Shown one piece after another: positions 1 through 11,000 of a stretch of DNA of 64,000 bases. The position numbers and the translations under genes are program-made. The notes under the pieces are model-generated. The model had not been told where the DNA came from, did no database searches, and saw only the letters and a list, made by a program, of their open reading frames with translations. The stretch comes from Nitrospirales bacterium (GTDB lineage Bacteria; Nitrospirota; Nitrospiria; Nitrospirales; UBA8639). The DNA lies in assembly GCA_031315915.1 (NCBI GenBank), contig JALDRK010000005.1, positions 1-64,000 on the forward strand, written 5' to 3'. Positions within the stretch are counted from its first letter, which is position 1. Each line of letters starts with the position of its first letter.

Positions 1-68
1 TCGGGCTGGTCATTGTGGAAGGGTGGATACTGACCCGTCGGGCCAATCGGCGGAAAAGTCAGGCCTAA
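1..68 (+). CDS. C-terminal tail of an unidentified protein (partial)
   Basis: An open frame enters from the left edge (codons starting at base 3) and stops at TAA 66-68. The 21 visible residues run from a short hydrophobic stretch (GLVIVEGWIL) into a basic tail (TRRANRRKSQA), which looks like the end of a membrane protein. The hydrophobic-then-basic ending and the strong terminator just downstream make a real gene end likely. The family cannot be named from so little sequence. Confidence 0.45.
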   Translation, partial: GLVIVEGWILTRRANRRKSQA

Positions 69-111
69 ATGGCAAGGGCCGGGGGATCCCGGTGGATAGG
101 ATAATCGGAAA

Positions 112-140
112 GGGGGTGGGTAACCACCCCCTTTTTTTTT
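112..140 (+). terminator. Rho-independent terminator
   Basis: A perfect 8-bp stem, GGGGGTGG (112-119) and CCACCCCC (124-131), with a four-base loop is followed directly by nine T (132-140). It closes the transcription unit that enters from the left edge and separates it from mobA. Confidence 0.9.
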
Positions 141-192
141 CGAGCAAAAAAGATCGGCTATTGTCAAGATCTTATCGGTAGTTTTCTATCAC

Positions 193-807
193 ATGAGTAA
201 ATTGAAAGATATCACGGGGGTAATATTGGCTGGAGGAAAGAGCCGTAGAATGGGGCAAGATAAACGATACCTCCATTGGCAAGGGCTCAATTTATTAGAT
301 TCGGTGTGCGGAGTGATGAATAGAGTGTTTGAGGATATCGTCGTGGTGACGGCCATTCCTGATTATGAATTGAGGTCATTGTCCGTACGCTTTATTACCG
401 ATGAGATTCCTGGAAAAGGTTCAATCGGAGGGTTATTCTCCGGTCTTCGTCATAGCCTAAATTCCTATTGTTTTGTAGTGGGCTGTGATATGCCTTATTT
501 GAATCCTGAAGTCATTGCAGAAATTTGTCGTAATCCTCCAGCAGACATTGTCGTGGTCAAACTTCTTCAGGGATTTCAGCCTCTTCATGCCAGGTATTCC
601 AAGCAATGTATCCCTTTTTTAGAAGAGATGATTCAGTCCGATAATCTGAAAATCCAACATCTGATAACCGATAGCCGAATTTCTTCTCGCATTCTTGATG
701 AGACTCACATTTCCGGTATTGATCCCCACCTTCGTTCATTTATAAATGTAAATACCCCGGCAGACTGGGAGTTTGCCCGGAAGGCCCAGAGGAATTCACC
801 TGGATGA
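193..807 (+). CDS. mobA: Molybdenum cofactor guanylyltransferase MobA
   Basis: MobA transfers GMP from GTP to molybdopterin to make the guanine dinucleotide cofactor used by DMSO-reductase-family enzymes, which include nitrite oxidoreductase. The 204-residue protein has the family length. It carries the N-terminal nucleotide-binding signature LAGGKSRRMGQDK (about residues 12-24), and GCDMPYL near residue 97 holds the metal-binding aspartate. The gene follows a strong terminator, and its stop overlaps the start of the next gene by four bases, so the two are co-transcribed. The ribosome binding site is weak. The Nxr-type accessory genes further along give the cofactor an obvious client, but that link is inferred. 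Confidence 0.92.
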   Translation: MSKLKDITGVILAGGKSRRMGQDKRYLHWQGLNLLDSVCGVMNRVFEDIVVVTAIPDYELRSLSVRFITDEIPGKGSIGGLFSGLRHSLNSYCFVVGCDMPYLNPEVIAEICRNPPADIVVVKLLQGFQPLHARYSKQCIPFLEEMIQSDNLKIQHLITDSRISSRILDETHISGIDPHLRSFINVNTPADWEFARKAQRNSPG

Positions 808-1796
808 CTCCTTCGTTAATGAAGCCCAAGCTTGTTGTTTTGCACCCAGGAGCCCTTGGAGACGGACTTTTATCGTTGCCGACTATTCGCGGCTTGAGAA
901 GGCAATATCCCAGGCATAAGCTGATCTGGATTGGACATAAGGCTTTAGGAGAAGTGTTCGTCAAAGCTGGTGAAGTCCATGAAACTTTTTCTTTTGATGC
1001 CTTTCAAGTCTGGGATATCTTGCGACCGAATTCGCCAATTCACCAATCTTTGCAGGCCTGCGATTCCGCAATAGATCTGATGGTCGGCTGGATGAATGAT
1101 GATAACGGATATTGGAAAGCCTGGGCTGAAAAATTAGGGTATGCTTGTTCTATTTTTAGGTCACCCCGTGATCGACAATTGACTTCTCGTCATATGATGG
1201 AACGATATTGGGAAGTTCTGGTTGAAGAAAGCCAAGCATGGTGTCCTTTACTCCTCCAAGAGGATTTCAGAACTCTCAAGGGTACGTTCAAAAAATTCAA
1301 GGCTGCATTGGGACATCCGTTAAGAAAATCGCCTGCAACAAGAATAGAGATCCTTTTACATCCGGGAAGCGGAAGCCCATACAAATGTGCTGGGCCGGAC
1401 ATATTTTCCCGATTAGCTAAAAAACTTATTACGAGATTTCCGCAGAGAGTGGCCTTGATCGGGGGGCCAGCGGACACAAAATATCTTAATCCCATTCTGA
1501 CTACGCTGACCGATATCGATCCTCCGTGTTTTCAAAATCTTGACCTCCTGACCATTTGCGAATTCTTCCAACAGGTCAATTTATTCATTGGCCATGATTC
1601 TGGCCTCAGCCACATGGCGGCCAATCTTGGTGTTCCTTCATTGTTATTATTTGGACCAACCGATCCGGCGGTGTGGGCACCCCGAGGAGCACATATTCTG
1701 GTGCGCAGAGATCAGAATCTGCATTTTTCTCCTGATGATCTTTGCCATTCAGCCGAGCAACTGTTGCAGGACTGTCAAAAATTGCTAATCGCCTAA
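804..1796 (+). CDS. Family 9 glycosyltransferase (heptosyltransferase type)
   Basis: A 330-residue protein of the ADP-heptose:LPS heptosyltransferase fold (GT9). The N-terminal domain opens with VVLHPGALGDGLLSLP, the family glycine-rich acceptor-side loop. The C-terminal domain has LHPGSGSPYKCAG and the nucleotide-sugar site FIGHDSGLSHMAANLG followed by LFGPTDPAVWAPRG. It probably adds heptose or a related sugar to lipopolysaccharide core at the inner membrane. The start overlaps mobA by four bases (ATGA), which fixes it. A GT9 enzyme fits the heptose-type pathway genes near 41-47 kb, although it is far from them. The exact donor and acceptor cannot be told. Confidence 0.85.
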   Translation: MTPSLMKPKLVVLHPGALGDGLLSLPTIRGLRRQYPRHKLIWIGHKALGEVFVKAGEVHETFSFDAFQVWDILRPNSPIHQSLQACDSAIDLMVGWMNDDNGYWKAWAEKLGYACSIFRSPRDRQLTSRHMMERYWEVLVEESQAWCPLLLQEDFRTLKGTFKKFKAALGHPLRKSPATRIEILLHPGSGSPYKCAGPDIFSRLAKKLITRFPQRVALIGGPADTKYLNPILTTLTDIDPPCFQNLDLLTICEFFQQVNLFIGHDSGLSHMAANLGVPSLLLFGPTDPAVWAPRGAHILVRRDQNLHFSPDDLCHSAEQLLQDCQKLLIA

Positions 1797-1916
1797 GGGA
1801 ATGTTTGAAAAAATCATGCCACGGACCGTTCACAGCCTTGCCTTGATATGAGGCCTATGTTACATTCGCCTCGGCTAAAAACTCTTTATATTCTGCATAG
1901 ATAGAAATATTAATTT

Positions 1917-3704
1917 GTGAACAGCCTACCTCAAAGTCAGGTGGCCGATGCCATCTCCTCCACGCTTGAACGATTGAATCATACGGGGATTTTATCGATT
2001 CCTAACCGGCCAGGGATTGTGGTGGAACCTCCCAAACGTCCCGAATGGGGAGATTTCTCCTCAAATGTGGCCATGCTCCTCGCTTCACAAGTGCGTCAAG
2101 CCCCGTTGAAAGTCGCGGAAATCTTGGCCACAGATCTCAGAAGGGAATGCGAGGATTTGTTCACCCATGTGGCCGTGGCTCCTCCGGGATTCCTGAATTT
2201 TACGCTGCACTCCAGTCGATGGATTCAGATTCTGGAATCTATTCAAGCGGCAGGGCCGTTATTCGGCACGTCACAGATAGGGAAAGGAAAGCGGATCCTT
2301 CTGGAGTTCGTCAGTGCCAATCCGACCGGACCTCTTCATGTGGGTCATGGACGTGGGGCTGCTTTGGGCCAAGCGCTCGCCAATGTGTTGCAAGCAACGG
2401 GGTTCTCCGTCTCAAAGGAATATTACATTAACGATGCCGGACGGCAGCTCCACCTGCTGGGTCGATCAGTGTTTGCGCGGTATCGTGAAATATTGGGGCG
2501 GCAAGTCGTGTTTCCCGAAGATGGATATCATGGGGACTAGATTAAAACGTTAGCCGAGGGAATGGTTGAAAAACACCAAAAAGCCTTACTGGAAGTTTCC
2601 TTGGAAGAAGCCGAACGGGTTTGTGCCAACGAATCCTGCGCTATTCTACTGAACCGGATACGTCAGGATTTAGGGATTTTTGGTATTTCTTTTGACTGCT
2701 GGTTCAGCGAAACGCAATTGCATGAATCGGGACAAATTGAAATGGCATTTGAGGAATTGCGGCGGCAACAGCTTCTTGTGCAGCGAGAGGGAGCCTGGTG
2801 GTTTTGTTCTTCAAAATTTGGTGATGAAAAAGACCGAGTGGCTCAAAAGCAGGATGGGACGTATACCTATTTGGCTGCCGATATTGCCTATCATCGAAAG
2901 AAGCTGAGTCGCGGGTACGATACGTTGATTAATATTTGGGGAGCGGATCACCATGGGTACATCCCTCGAATGGAGGCGGCAGTCCAAGCGTTTGGATTTT
3001 CCAAAGAAACCCTTAAGGTGGTGTTGGTCCAGATGGTCAGTTTGTTGCGTGGCGGTCAAAAAGTTGAGATGTCCAAACGGGCAGGGGAGTTCGTGACCCT
3101 TCGAGAAGTGTTGGATGAAGTTGGTCCCGATGCGGCAAAATTTTTCTTTCTCATGAGGCGAGCGGACACGCATTTGGATTTTGATTTGGATCTGGCCAAA
3201 CAACAATCGGCAGACAATCCTGTGTACTATGTGCAGTATGCCCATGCCCGGTTGGCCAGTCTGTTTCGGGTAGCCCAGGACCGTGGGATATCTCTTCCCG
3301 AAATTGAAGATGTGAAAGCACCGTTATTGATTCAGGATGAGGAATTGGGACTGATCAAGCGACTGGCTCATTATCCGACGGTGGTGGAGGGCAGTGCGCT
3401 GGCTCTGGAACCCCATCGATTGACATTTTATCTCCAGGAACTGGCTGCGCAAGTTCATGCCTATTACAACAAGCATCGGGTGTTGCCGGCATGGCCAGGT
3501 GCGGGGAAGCCAGATCAGATCGAAGATCTTCATGATTCCTCGCGATGCTCTGAGGAACTGAAAACGGAAGGAGAAGGCGACTCACAGTCTCAGGGGGTTT
3601 CACCTGAGGTCACTGCGGCCAGATTGGCGATATTTCGGCAAGTCCAGACGGTTATTCGGAATGGGTTGACACTGTTGGGAGTGTCATCTCCGGAAAAAAT
3701 GTAA
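1917..3704 (+). pseudogene. argS: Arginyl-tRNA synthetase with an in-frame amber stop
   Basis: Two open stretches, 1917-2540 (GTG start) and 2541-3704, lie in the same frame and together give a full-length class I ArgRS of 595 residues plus one stop. The first has the N-terminal tRNA-binding domain and the catalytic core with SANPTGPLHVGHGRGA, the HIGH region. The second has the rest of the core, including the KMSKS-like KVEMSKRAG, and the DALR anticodon domain ending in LLGVSSPEKM. The break is TAG at 2538-2540, inside a GYHGD-x-I motif where the family usually has Tyr, one base away from TAT or TAC. No other damage is visible. ArgRS is essential, so a base error, a suppressed codon or a second argS elsewhere must be considered. 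A poorly conserved Ser/Glu-rich insertion lies near 3535-3600. Confidence 0.9.
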
Positions 3705-3727
3705 TTGGCTTAGGTTTGGAAAAATCC

Positions 3728-4876
3728 ATGAACTTTTTTTCCATTCTCCACCAGTCCGGCGCCACTTTGGCTCGTTGCGGGATGCTGCAGACGGCTCATG
3801 GGGCCATTGATACGCCTGCATTTATGCCTGTGGGGTCTCAGGGGACAGTGAAGGGATTGCATCCCGAAGAGGTTCAGGCATGTGGATTTCAGATGATCCT
3901 GGGGAATGCCTATCATTTGTTTCTCCGGCCGGGACATGAACTCATCGAGTCTCTGGGAGGGTTGCACAGGTTCATGCAATGGGAGGGAGGAATTTTGACG
4001 GATAGTGGGGGATATCAGATTGTGAGTCTGGCCAAGCTATGTGAAATCACGGAGGAGGGGGTGGGCTTCCGGTCACATATCAATGGGGATTGGCATTTGC
4101 TTACTCCGGAAAAAAGCATGGCTATTCAGGTTGCGCTTGGATCTGACATTACGGTGGTATTGGACCATTGTCCCCCATTTCCCTGTTCAGCATCGCAAGC
4201 CCGTGAATCGGTGCAACGAACGACACGGTGGGCTCGACGAAGCGCCGATATTCAAAGGAAAGCCCACCAAGCGGTCTTTGGTATCGTGCAGGGCGGTGTG
4301 TTCTCCGAATTACGAAAAGAATCGGCACAGATGTTGTTGGATATCAATCTTGATGGGTTTGCACTCGGCGGTCTTTCCCTGGGCGAGGAAAAACCTGCCA
4401 TGCTTGAGATGATTGATACGGTGGTCCAGGAGCTTCCGACCGATCGACCTCGCTATCTGATGGGAGTGGGCTTGCCGGAGGATTTGGTGGAAGGCGTAGC
4501 CCGAGGACTGGATTTATTCGACTGCGTGATTCCCACTCGACATGGCCGGACCGGATGGTTGTTTACGACGACCGGGAGGGTCTTGATCAAACAGGCACAA
4601 TACATCAACGATTCTTGTCCCGTTGATGCTGATTGCGGATGCCCGGTCTGTCAAAAGTTTTCCAGGGCCTATTTGAGGCATTTGTTTGTGGCGAACGAAA
4701 TGTTAGGCGTTCGCCTGAATACCATTCATAACCTTTGGTATTATGGTTCGCTTATGCGCGGGATGCGGCAGGCGATTCGTGACAACCGGTTTCCAGAATT
4801 TCGAACCGAGTTTTATCGACGTCGGGTCCCTGAGCCCAATGCCTGTGAAGTGTTGGGTCAAGCCGTGGTGGACTGA
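3728..4876 (+). CDS. tgt: Queuine tRNA-ribosyltransferase
   Basis: Tgt exchanges guanine 34 of GUN-anticodon tRNAs for the queuosine precursor preQ1. The protein has the family length (382 residues from the ATG at 3728; a TTG at 3716 would add four). ILTDSGGYQ carries the nucleophile/acid aspartate region and GLDLFDCVIPTRHGRTG the second catalytic aspartate. The C-terminal zinc site is intact, with CGCPVC and the distal histidine in NTIHNLW. It precedes yajC, secD and secF, the common bacterial order tgt-yajC-secDF, and is probably in one operon with them. Confidence 0.95.
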   Translation: MNFFSILHQSGATLARCGMLQTAHGAIDTPAFMPVGSQGTVKGLHPEEVQACGFQMILGNAYHLFLRPGHELIESLGGLHRFMQWEGGILTDSGGYQIVSLAKLCEITEEGVGFRSHINGDWHLLTPEKSMAIQVALGSDITVVLDHCPPFPCSASQARESVQRTTRWARRSADIQRKAHQAVFGIVQGGVFSELRKESAQMLLDINLDGFALGGLSLGEEKPAMLEMIDTVVQELPTDRPRYLMGVGLPEDLVEGVARGLDLFDCVIPTRHGRTGWLFTTTGRVLIKQAQYINDSCPVDADCGCPVCQKFSRAYLRHLFVANEMLGVRLNTIHNLWYYGSLMRGMRQAIRDNRFPEFRTEFYRRRVPEPNACEVLGQAVVD

Positions 4877-4912
4877 TCAGGAAACAGTTTTGCTGAGCGA
4901 GGAGAACGACTC

Positions 4913-5236
4913 ATGAGCCTACAATCCGTGGCTTGGGCCCAGACGGCAGCGGGGGGAGGGGATGCCTCGCCCGGCCTCTTATCTCTTGTTCCCTTTTTAT
5001 TGATTTTTGTGGTTTTTTATTTTTTGCTCATCGTGCCACAGCAGCGACGGCAAAAAAAACAACGGGAGATGTTGGATGCCTTGAAGAAGGGCGATAAAAT
5101 TATCACCTCTTCGGGTATTTGGGGCTCCATTACCAATTTAGACAAAGACACGGCGACCATTCAAATCTCGGATAATACGAAAATTCGTATTCAACGAGAT
5201 CATATCGCGAGTCTTCGAGCGACCAATGAATCCTGA
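4913..5236 (+). CDS. yajC: Preprotein translocase subunit YajC
   Basis: A 107-residue single-span membrane protein that associates with SecDF at the Sec translocon. One transmembrane helix (about residues 22-42, LSLVPFLLIFVVFYFLLIV) is followed by the family motif PQQRRQKKQ and a small soluble domain containing LKKGDKIITSSG. A good ribosome binding site (GAGGAG) precedes the ATG. It sits between tgt and secD, 19 bases from the latter. Confidence 0.95.
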   Translation: MSLQSVAWAQTAAGGGDASPGLLSLVPFLLIFVVFYFLLIVPQQRRQKKQREMLDALKKGDKIITSSGIWGSITNLDKDTATIQISDNTKIRIQRDHIASLRATNES

Positions 5237-5255
5237 TTAGGTAAGGGGTAGGTGA

Positions 5256-6890
5256 ATGAAAAAAATTCGTGGACGGTTCCTTCTTTTGTTGGCGGTCACC
5301 TTGGTGTCAATAATTCTGGCTCTGCCGTCATTTCCCTCCGTATTCCAGGGTTTTCCCGAGAGCCTGAAAAAAATTCTGAGCCATGGCGGACTGACTCTTG
5401 GACTTGACCTCCAGGGAGGCATTCATCTGGTTCTTGAAGTGGAAGAAGACCGGGCAGTTGAAATTGCTGTGGATCGCTCCCGGAAAGCCGTAGAGGACCT
5501 ATTAAAAGAAAAGAAAGTCCCGGTAGAGAGTGTGAAACGCGAGGGAACGAGTCAACTCGTCATTGCTCTTGAAAAAGAGAGCGACGCGGAGCAGGTGACG
5601 AAGTTGATGGACGACCAGTATTCGAGTTTTGAGGCGGAAACGACCTCCGGCAAGTCCCTGAAGTATGAATTGCGATCTACGGAGGTCGACCGGGTGAAAA
5701 ATTCGGCCATCAACCAGGCTTTGGAAACCATTCGGAATCGGATCGATCAATTTGGCGTCGCCGAGCCGTTGATTCAACGGTTGGGTCTGAATCAAATTGC
5801 GATTCAGTTGCCGGGCGTCGAGGATCCCCAACGGGCAAAAGATCTCATCCAAGAAACCGCCCTCTTGGAATTTAAACTCTTGGAAGAGGCCCAAGTCGCG
5901 GCCGAACTGCCTGCCCAGGTACCCAAGGGCGAAGAGGAAAAGGTGGTTGCCGATTTTCAAAGTCGCGTGCCGGGGGAAGCAGAAATTCTTTTTGAAACGG
6001 CCGAATCGGAGCCGGATGGACGATCCTACAGTATTCCTTATTTGGTCAAAAAGGAAGCAGCGCTAACGGGAGATGTTCTGCAGGATGCCCGCGTGGAAAT
6101 CGATGAAATGGGAGGACCGGCAGTTGGGGTAACGTTGGATAGTAAGGGTGCTAAAGAATTTGATTCAATTACCGCCGCCAATGTAGGCAAACGGATGGCC
6201 ATTGTCTTGGATGGGAAAGTCTATTCGGCTCCGCGTATTAATGAGCGGATTAGTGGAGGTCGGGCTATCATCAACGGGACATTCACCACAGATGAGGCCA
6301 ATGATCTAGCGGTCGTTCTAAGGGCCGGAGCCTTGCCGGCTCCATTAAAAACTCTTCAGGATCTGACGGTAGGCCCTTCTTTGGGGCAGGATTCCATTGA
6401 AAAAGGGGTGCGGACGACCTTGATCGCGGGCTCTTTGGTTCTGCTGTTTATGATGGTCTATTACCGTTTTTCAGGGGTTATTGCCAACCTGGCTGTTTTT
6501 CTCAATTTAATTTGTTTACTCGGGGCGTTATCCGGGCTTAATGCCACACTCACCCTTCCTGGTATTGCCGGTATCATTTTAACGATCGGGATGGGAGTGG
6601 ATTCCAATGTGCTCATCTTTGAGCGGATCCGGGAAGAATTGCGGCAGGGGCGTCCGGTCAGGCTAGCTGTGGATGCCGGATATGACAAAGCATTTTTAAC
6701 CATTGTGGACTCTCATATCACGACTCTGATTACCGGGTTGGCACTTTTTATCTTTGGAACCGGACCGATTAAGGGGTTTGCGGTCACCTTGTGCTTGGGG
6801 ATTGCGATTAATTTGTTTACCGCTTTAGTAGGAACCAAAGTGATCTTTGATTTTCTAAACCGTAAAAAAGTGGAAACATTGAGTATCTAG
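5256..6890 (+). CDS. secD: Protein translocase subunit SecD
   Basis: SecD uses the proton gradient to help pull proteins across the inner membrane after SecA action. The 544 residues show an N-terminal helix, the family motif GLDLQGGIHLVLEV (about residues 48-61), a long periplasmic head, and a C-terminal RND-type block of membrane helices with GIAGIILTIGMGVDSNVLIFERI. Both the order and the length match the family. The ATG at 5256 has the AAGGGGTAGG site upstream. It lies in the tgt-yajC-secD-secF operon. Confidence 0.95.
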   Translation: MKKIRGRFLLLLAVTLVSIILALPSFPSVFQGFPESLKKILSHGGLTLGLDLQGGIHLVLEVEEDRAVEIAVDRSRKAVEDLLKEKKVPVESVKREGTSQLVIALEKESDAEQVTKLMDDQYSSFEAETTSGKSLKYELRSTEVDRVKNSAINQALETIRNRIDQFGVAEPLIQRLGLNQIAIQLPGVEDPQRAKDLIQETALLEFKLLEEAQVAAELPAQVPKGEEEKVVADFQSRVPGEAEILFETAESEPDGRSYSIPYLVKKEAALTGDVLQDARVEIDEMGGPAVGVTLDSKGAKEFDSITAANVGKRMAIVLDGKVYSAPRINERISGGRAIINGTFTTDEANDLAVVLRAGALPAPLKTLQDLTVGPSLGQDSIEKGVRTTLIAGSLVLLFMMVYYRFSGVIANLAVFLNLICLLGALSGLNATLTLPGIAGIILTIGMGVDSNVLIFERIREELRQGRPVRLAVDAGYDKAFLTIVDSHITTLITGLALFIFGTGPIKGFAVTLCLGIAINLFTALVGTKVIFDFLNRKKVETLSI

Positions 6891-7017
6891 TTAATTCCAA
6901 CAAGAGTTGACGGGCAGTGTTGGGGGGTCCTTCCGACTCCTTGAGCTGGTATGGAGAGGAGTATTGGCCTATTGTCTTGACAGTTGTCGTTATCTGGAAA
7001 AGGAGCATTGACCGTCC

Positions 7018-7938
7018 ATGATGGAAATTCTGGGGAAGACCAATATTGATTTTATGGGGAAACGAAATCTGGCGTTTGTATTTTCCGGGGGTTTGGTGTT
7101 CCTGGGGTTTTTGGCTGTGGTCTGGATTTTGATCGGGTCAGCCAATTTGGGGATCGATTTTTCTGGAGGAACGGCTGTGCAGCTGAAGTTTGATAAGCCC
7201 CTTCCCATCGAAGAGGCCAGGAAAGCGGTTGAAAAACACGGATTGGGCGAGGCAGAACTTCAGGAGTTTACCCAAGATCAAAAGTTATTGATTCGGGTCA
7301 AAACCGGGCACACGATAGAAGAAGAAATTGGAAAGACCATAATTCATGTCTTTGAAACGGAATTTCCCGACTATTCGTTCGTAGTGGATTCCAGTACCTC
7401 TATTGGACCCACGATCGGGCAGAAACTTCAGGAAGATGCCTTAGTGGCAGTTGTGTTATCGCTCATCGGGATAATCTTTTATATTGCGGTCCGTTTTGAG
7501 TTTCGTTTTGGCATGGCCGCGGCCATTGCCACTTTTCACGACGTTCTGGCCGTTTTGGGTATTTATTTTTTGTTGAATAAGGAAGTGACCCTTTTGGTGG
7601 TGACGGCCTTGTTAACCCTGGCGGGATATTCACTGACCGACACTGTGGTGGTGTTTGATCGTATCCGGGAAAACCTTCGTCAACGAAGGCGTGAATCGAT
7701 TTCCGACATTATTAATAACGGAATCAATCAAGTGCTCAGTCGAACTCTCATCACGACGCTGACGGTGGTGCTGGTGCTGGTGCCCTTAACTCTATTTGGG
7801 GGCGAGGTCCTTCATGATTTCTCCTTGGCACTTTTATTGGGTGTTCTCATCGGAACCTATTCCTCGATATTCGTGGCAAGCCCCATGCTGTTGATTTGGC
7901 CTGGAGATGAGGGTAAATTACTAAGAAAAAACAAGTAA
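7018..7938 (+). CDS. secF: Protein translocase subunit SecF
   Basis: SecF is the partner of SecD in the inner membrane. The 306 residues have one N-terminal helix, the motif NLGIDFSGGTAVQLKF (about residues 42-57), a short periplasmic head and five further helices with the RND motif GYSLTDTVVVFDRIRENL. A gap of 127 bases from secD holds no gene; GGAAAAGGAGC lies about a dozen bases before the start. A second ATG follows immediately (7021), so the start could shift by one codon. Confidence 0.95.
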   Translation: MMEILGKTNIDFMGKRNLAFVFSGGLVFLGFLAVVWILIGSANLGIDFSGGTAVQLKFDKPLPIEEARKAVEKHGLGEAELQEFTQDQKLLIRVKTGHTIEEEIGKTIIHVFETEFPDYSFVVDSSTSIGPTIGQKLQEDALVAVVLSLIGIIFYIAVRFEFRFGMAAAIATFHDVLAVLGIYFLLNKEVTLLVVTALLTLAGYSLTDTVVVFDRIRENLRQRRRESISDIINNGINQVLSRTLITTLTVVLVLVPLTLFGGEVLHDFSLALLLGVLIGTYSSIFVASPMLLIWPGDEGKLLRKNK

Positions 7939-8040
7939 TAGCCATGTTACGAATTCTTGACATCACCTAAAAAGGAGCTCCAGAATGTAATAATTATGAT
8001 AGGGTTATGATATGCTGAATTCATTTCTCATGTTACCAAA

Positions 8041-11000
8041 GTGAAACGCTTTGGATTTTCTCTTCAACTCAAGGGAAAGACAATTCTGGCCATCGTGCTG
8101 GTCGGTCTTCTCCCGCTCATTCTCTCCCTTCTCCTGACTTATTTTGAAGAAAAGCGTGCTCTTCGAGATGCTGCCGGCATCAATATGAAAGGCATTGCCG
8201 TTGAGACAGCCCGAAAAGTGGAAAATCAAATTATTCGTGGAATGAATGAAGCCCAACAATTAGCCACTATTCCCTTTATTCGGACTGCCGTCGTCAATTC
8301 GAACCGTAGTTATGAAGGTAAAAATCCTGAAGAAATCCAACGTCTCATTTTGGAGTGGCAGGAAAGCTGGCGGATCAGGGAAAAGCAGGATGAGTTTCCG
8401 ATTTTTATTAACAAATACGCAACGGATTATCTCATCCAATGGCATGCGATTCGAAAATCGGATTATCTGGCCATTGTGGTCGTTGACTATCAGGGAGCGT
8501 TGGTATTGAGTTCGTTCCCCCAGGTGAGTTTTTTCCATGGCAACAGTGTCTGGTGGCAGGCGGTCATGCAACATCCCGACGCCCAGGCTTTTGTCAGTGA
8601 TCTATCCTTTGATCCGGGTTTTGGGACTCATGTTCTGAATGTGGCCGTGCCCATTTGGGATGATGCACGCCGGGAGATTGTCGGGACGATCAGTATTCTG
8701 CTTCGGCGGGACTCGTTGTTTCGATCCATTTCAGAAGTGACGGCAGGAAAAACCGGCCATGCCATGTTGGCCTCTTCCGAGGGAGTCACCATTCTCTGCC
8801 CTCTTTATTCATTGGAGGAGCATGCGATTCCGGCTAATGTAGTATATGCCTTCCAACAAGGAGAAGCCGGGTGGCTTGTGGCCGATCCAGATTCCCATGG
8901 ATTGGACCATGCCATTGTGGGCTATGCTCCTCTGCATATGGGCATGACCTTAGCACCGGAAAGTTTAGGAGGAAAAACCTGGCATGTGAGTGTGAGCCAA
9001 GATCCTGCAGAAACCTACGCGCCGTTGGATCAGTTAGTGGGAAAAGTGGCGTTGTATGGTCTGGCGGTATTCGTGATTTTATGGGCAACGGGTACATTGG
9101 TGGCAGGGCGAATCGTCAAACCGATTCAAACCTTGTCGGAAGGGGTTCAACAATTTGGAGGAGGCCAACTGGTTCAACCCATTCAAATTCATACCGGTGA
9201 CGAAATCGAGCGATTGGCCGAGGCCTTCAATGCGATGGCCGTAAATCTCCAACTGTCCTTTTCGGCATTAAATCAGAAAGTGGAAGAAATTGGCCGGTTA
9301 GAGGAAAAATATCGCGATTTGATTGAAAATGCCCCGGAAATGATCCATCAGCTGAACGCTCGCGGGGAATTTGTCCATGTCAACAAAACCGAATTGCAGC
9401 GTTTGGGGTATGCGGCTTCGGAAATGTTGCACATGTCGTTATGGGACATTGTTCCTGATGATCAACATCAACGGATGAAGCAGTATTTACATGATTTGGA
9501 AACCGGAACTCACAAAGCCATTGAGACCACTTTTCGAACCAAGACTCAGGAAATTATGGATGTGGAAATTCATTCCACGACGTTTATGGATCCTCTGTCT
9601 GGCGCGCTGGTGTATTCTCGGGGGTTTGTCCTGGACATTACCGATCGTAAACGACTCGAACAGGAGGTTGAAGGCTATACGAATCAACTGGAAGGATTGG
9701 TGGCAGAGCGTACTCAGCAGTTGTCGGAATCGGAAGCCTCGTATAAGGCCTTGTTTAATCTGGCTGCGGATTCGATCTTTGTTGTGGGCTCGGGCGGAAA
9801 TATTTTGGATGTGAACGCTCGCGAGGGAGAGATCCTCGGGTATGGGTATCACGATTTGAAAGACCGCATTTTTGTCGATCTTGTTTCGGCCTCCTCTCGT
9901 GAGGCATGTCAACAGATCTTCAAGCGTGTGAGCCAAGAAGAACCGAAGTCGCCTACCACGGAAATTGAGTTTCCGGATTGCCAGGGGATCGTGAAATCCA
10001 TGGAAATGGATGTGATTCGAATAATTATGGGAAACACCCCTGCCTTGATGGTGCAATTACGAGATATCACGGAACATAAACGTTTGGAGGCCCAGCTTCA
10101 GCAATATAACGAAGCGTTGGAAGAAACGGTGGAGGGACGCACACGAGAAATTGAACAGGCCAAGAGCTATATCGAAAGTTTGTTGGAGAATGCCAATGAT
10201 GTGATTTATACCTTGGACATGGATTTACGGTTTACGTATGTCAACGGAAAAGTGAGTGCCTGGGGTTATCAAAAACATGAATTGCTGGGGAAACCCTATT
10301 TATCCCTATTATCGAAACGATTCCGTAGTCGTTCATTAGAAGAAACATTGGATTTGGGAAGCAAGATGGTCTATGAAGTTGAAGTGGTGAGCCGACATGG
10401 CGGATTACGATCGGTGTTGATCAGTGTCGCCCCCTTGCTGAATGACGAAGGGCGGCAGAATGGAGTGTTGGGAATTGCCCGCGATATCACGGAACGCAAA
10501 CTGTTGGAAAAACAGGTTCAGGATTCTGAACGATTGGCCTCAATTGGGAAATTGGCTGCAGGTGTGGCGCATGAAATCAATAATCCTTTGGGGGGTATTT
10601 TGAATTGTCTGTACAATATCCAAAAGGGATCCCTGACGCCGGCTCGGGCAGAAGAGTATATGCATTTTATGGAGGACGGACTCCGGCGGGTTCAGCGGAT
10701 TGTCAGGCAGCTTTTGGATTTTTCCCAGCAACGGGAACCGGATCTGGCCTCCACGGATATTCATGCGGTGGTCGAACGTGTCCTGATTCTGACGGAACAT
10801 GTGTTAGCGGGGAAATCGGGATCGATACGCAAGCAGTATGACCAGACGGTTCCGCCGGTGATGGTTGATGGAATAATGATCGAGCAGGTCATCATGAATT
10901 TGGTGTTGAATGCCATTCATGCTCTTCGGCCCGGTGGACAAGTCACCATCCGGACACGTCAAAGTGAGGATGCCTGCGAAATCGATGTGGAAGATGATGG

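Noticed and set aside
1917-3704. Stop-codon reassignment of TAG to explain the broken argS
   Set aside because: TAG ends several intact genes in the window (secD, nxrC copy 1, ilvD-side genes), so general reassignment does not fit.
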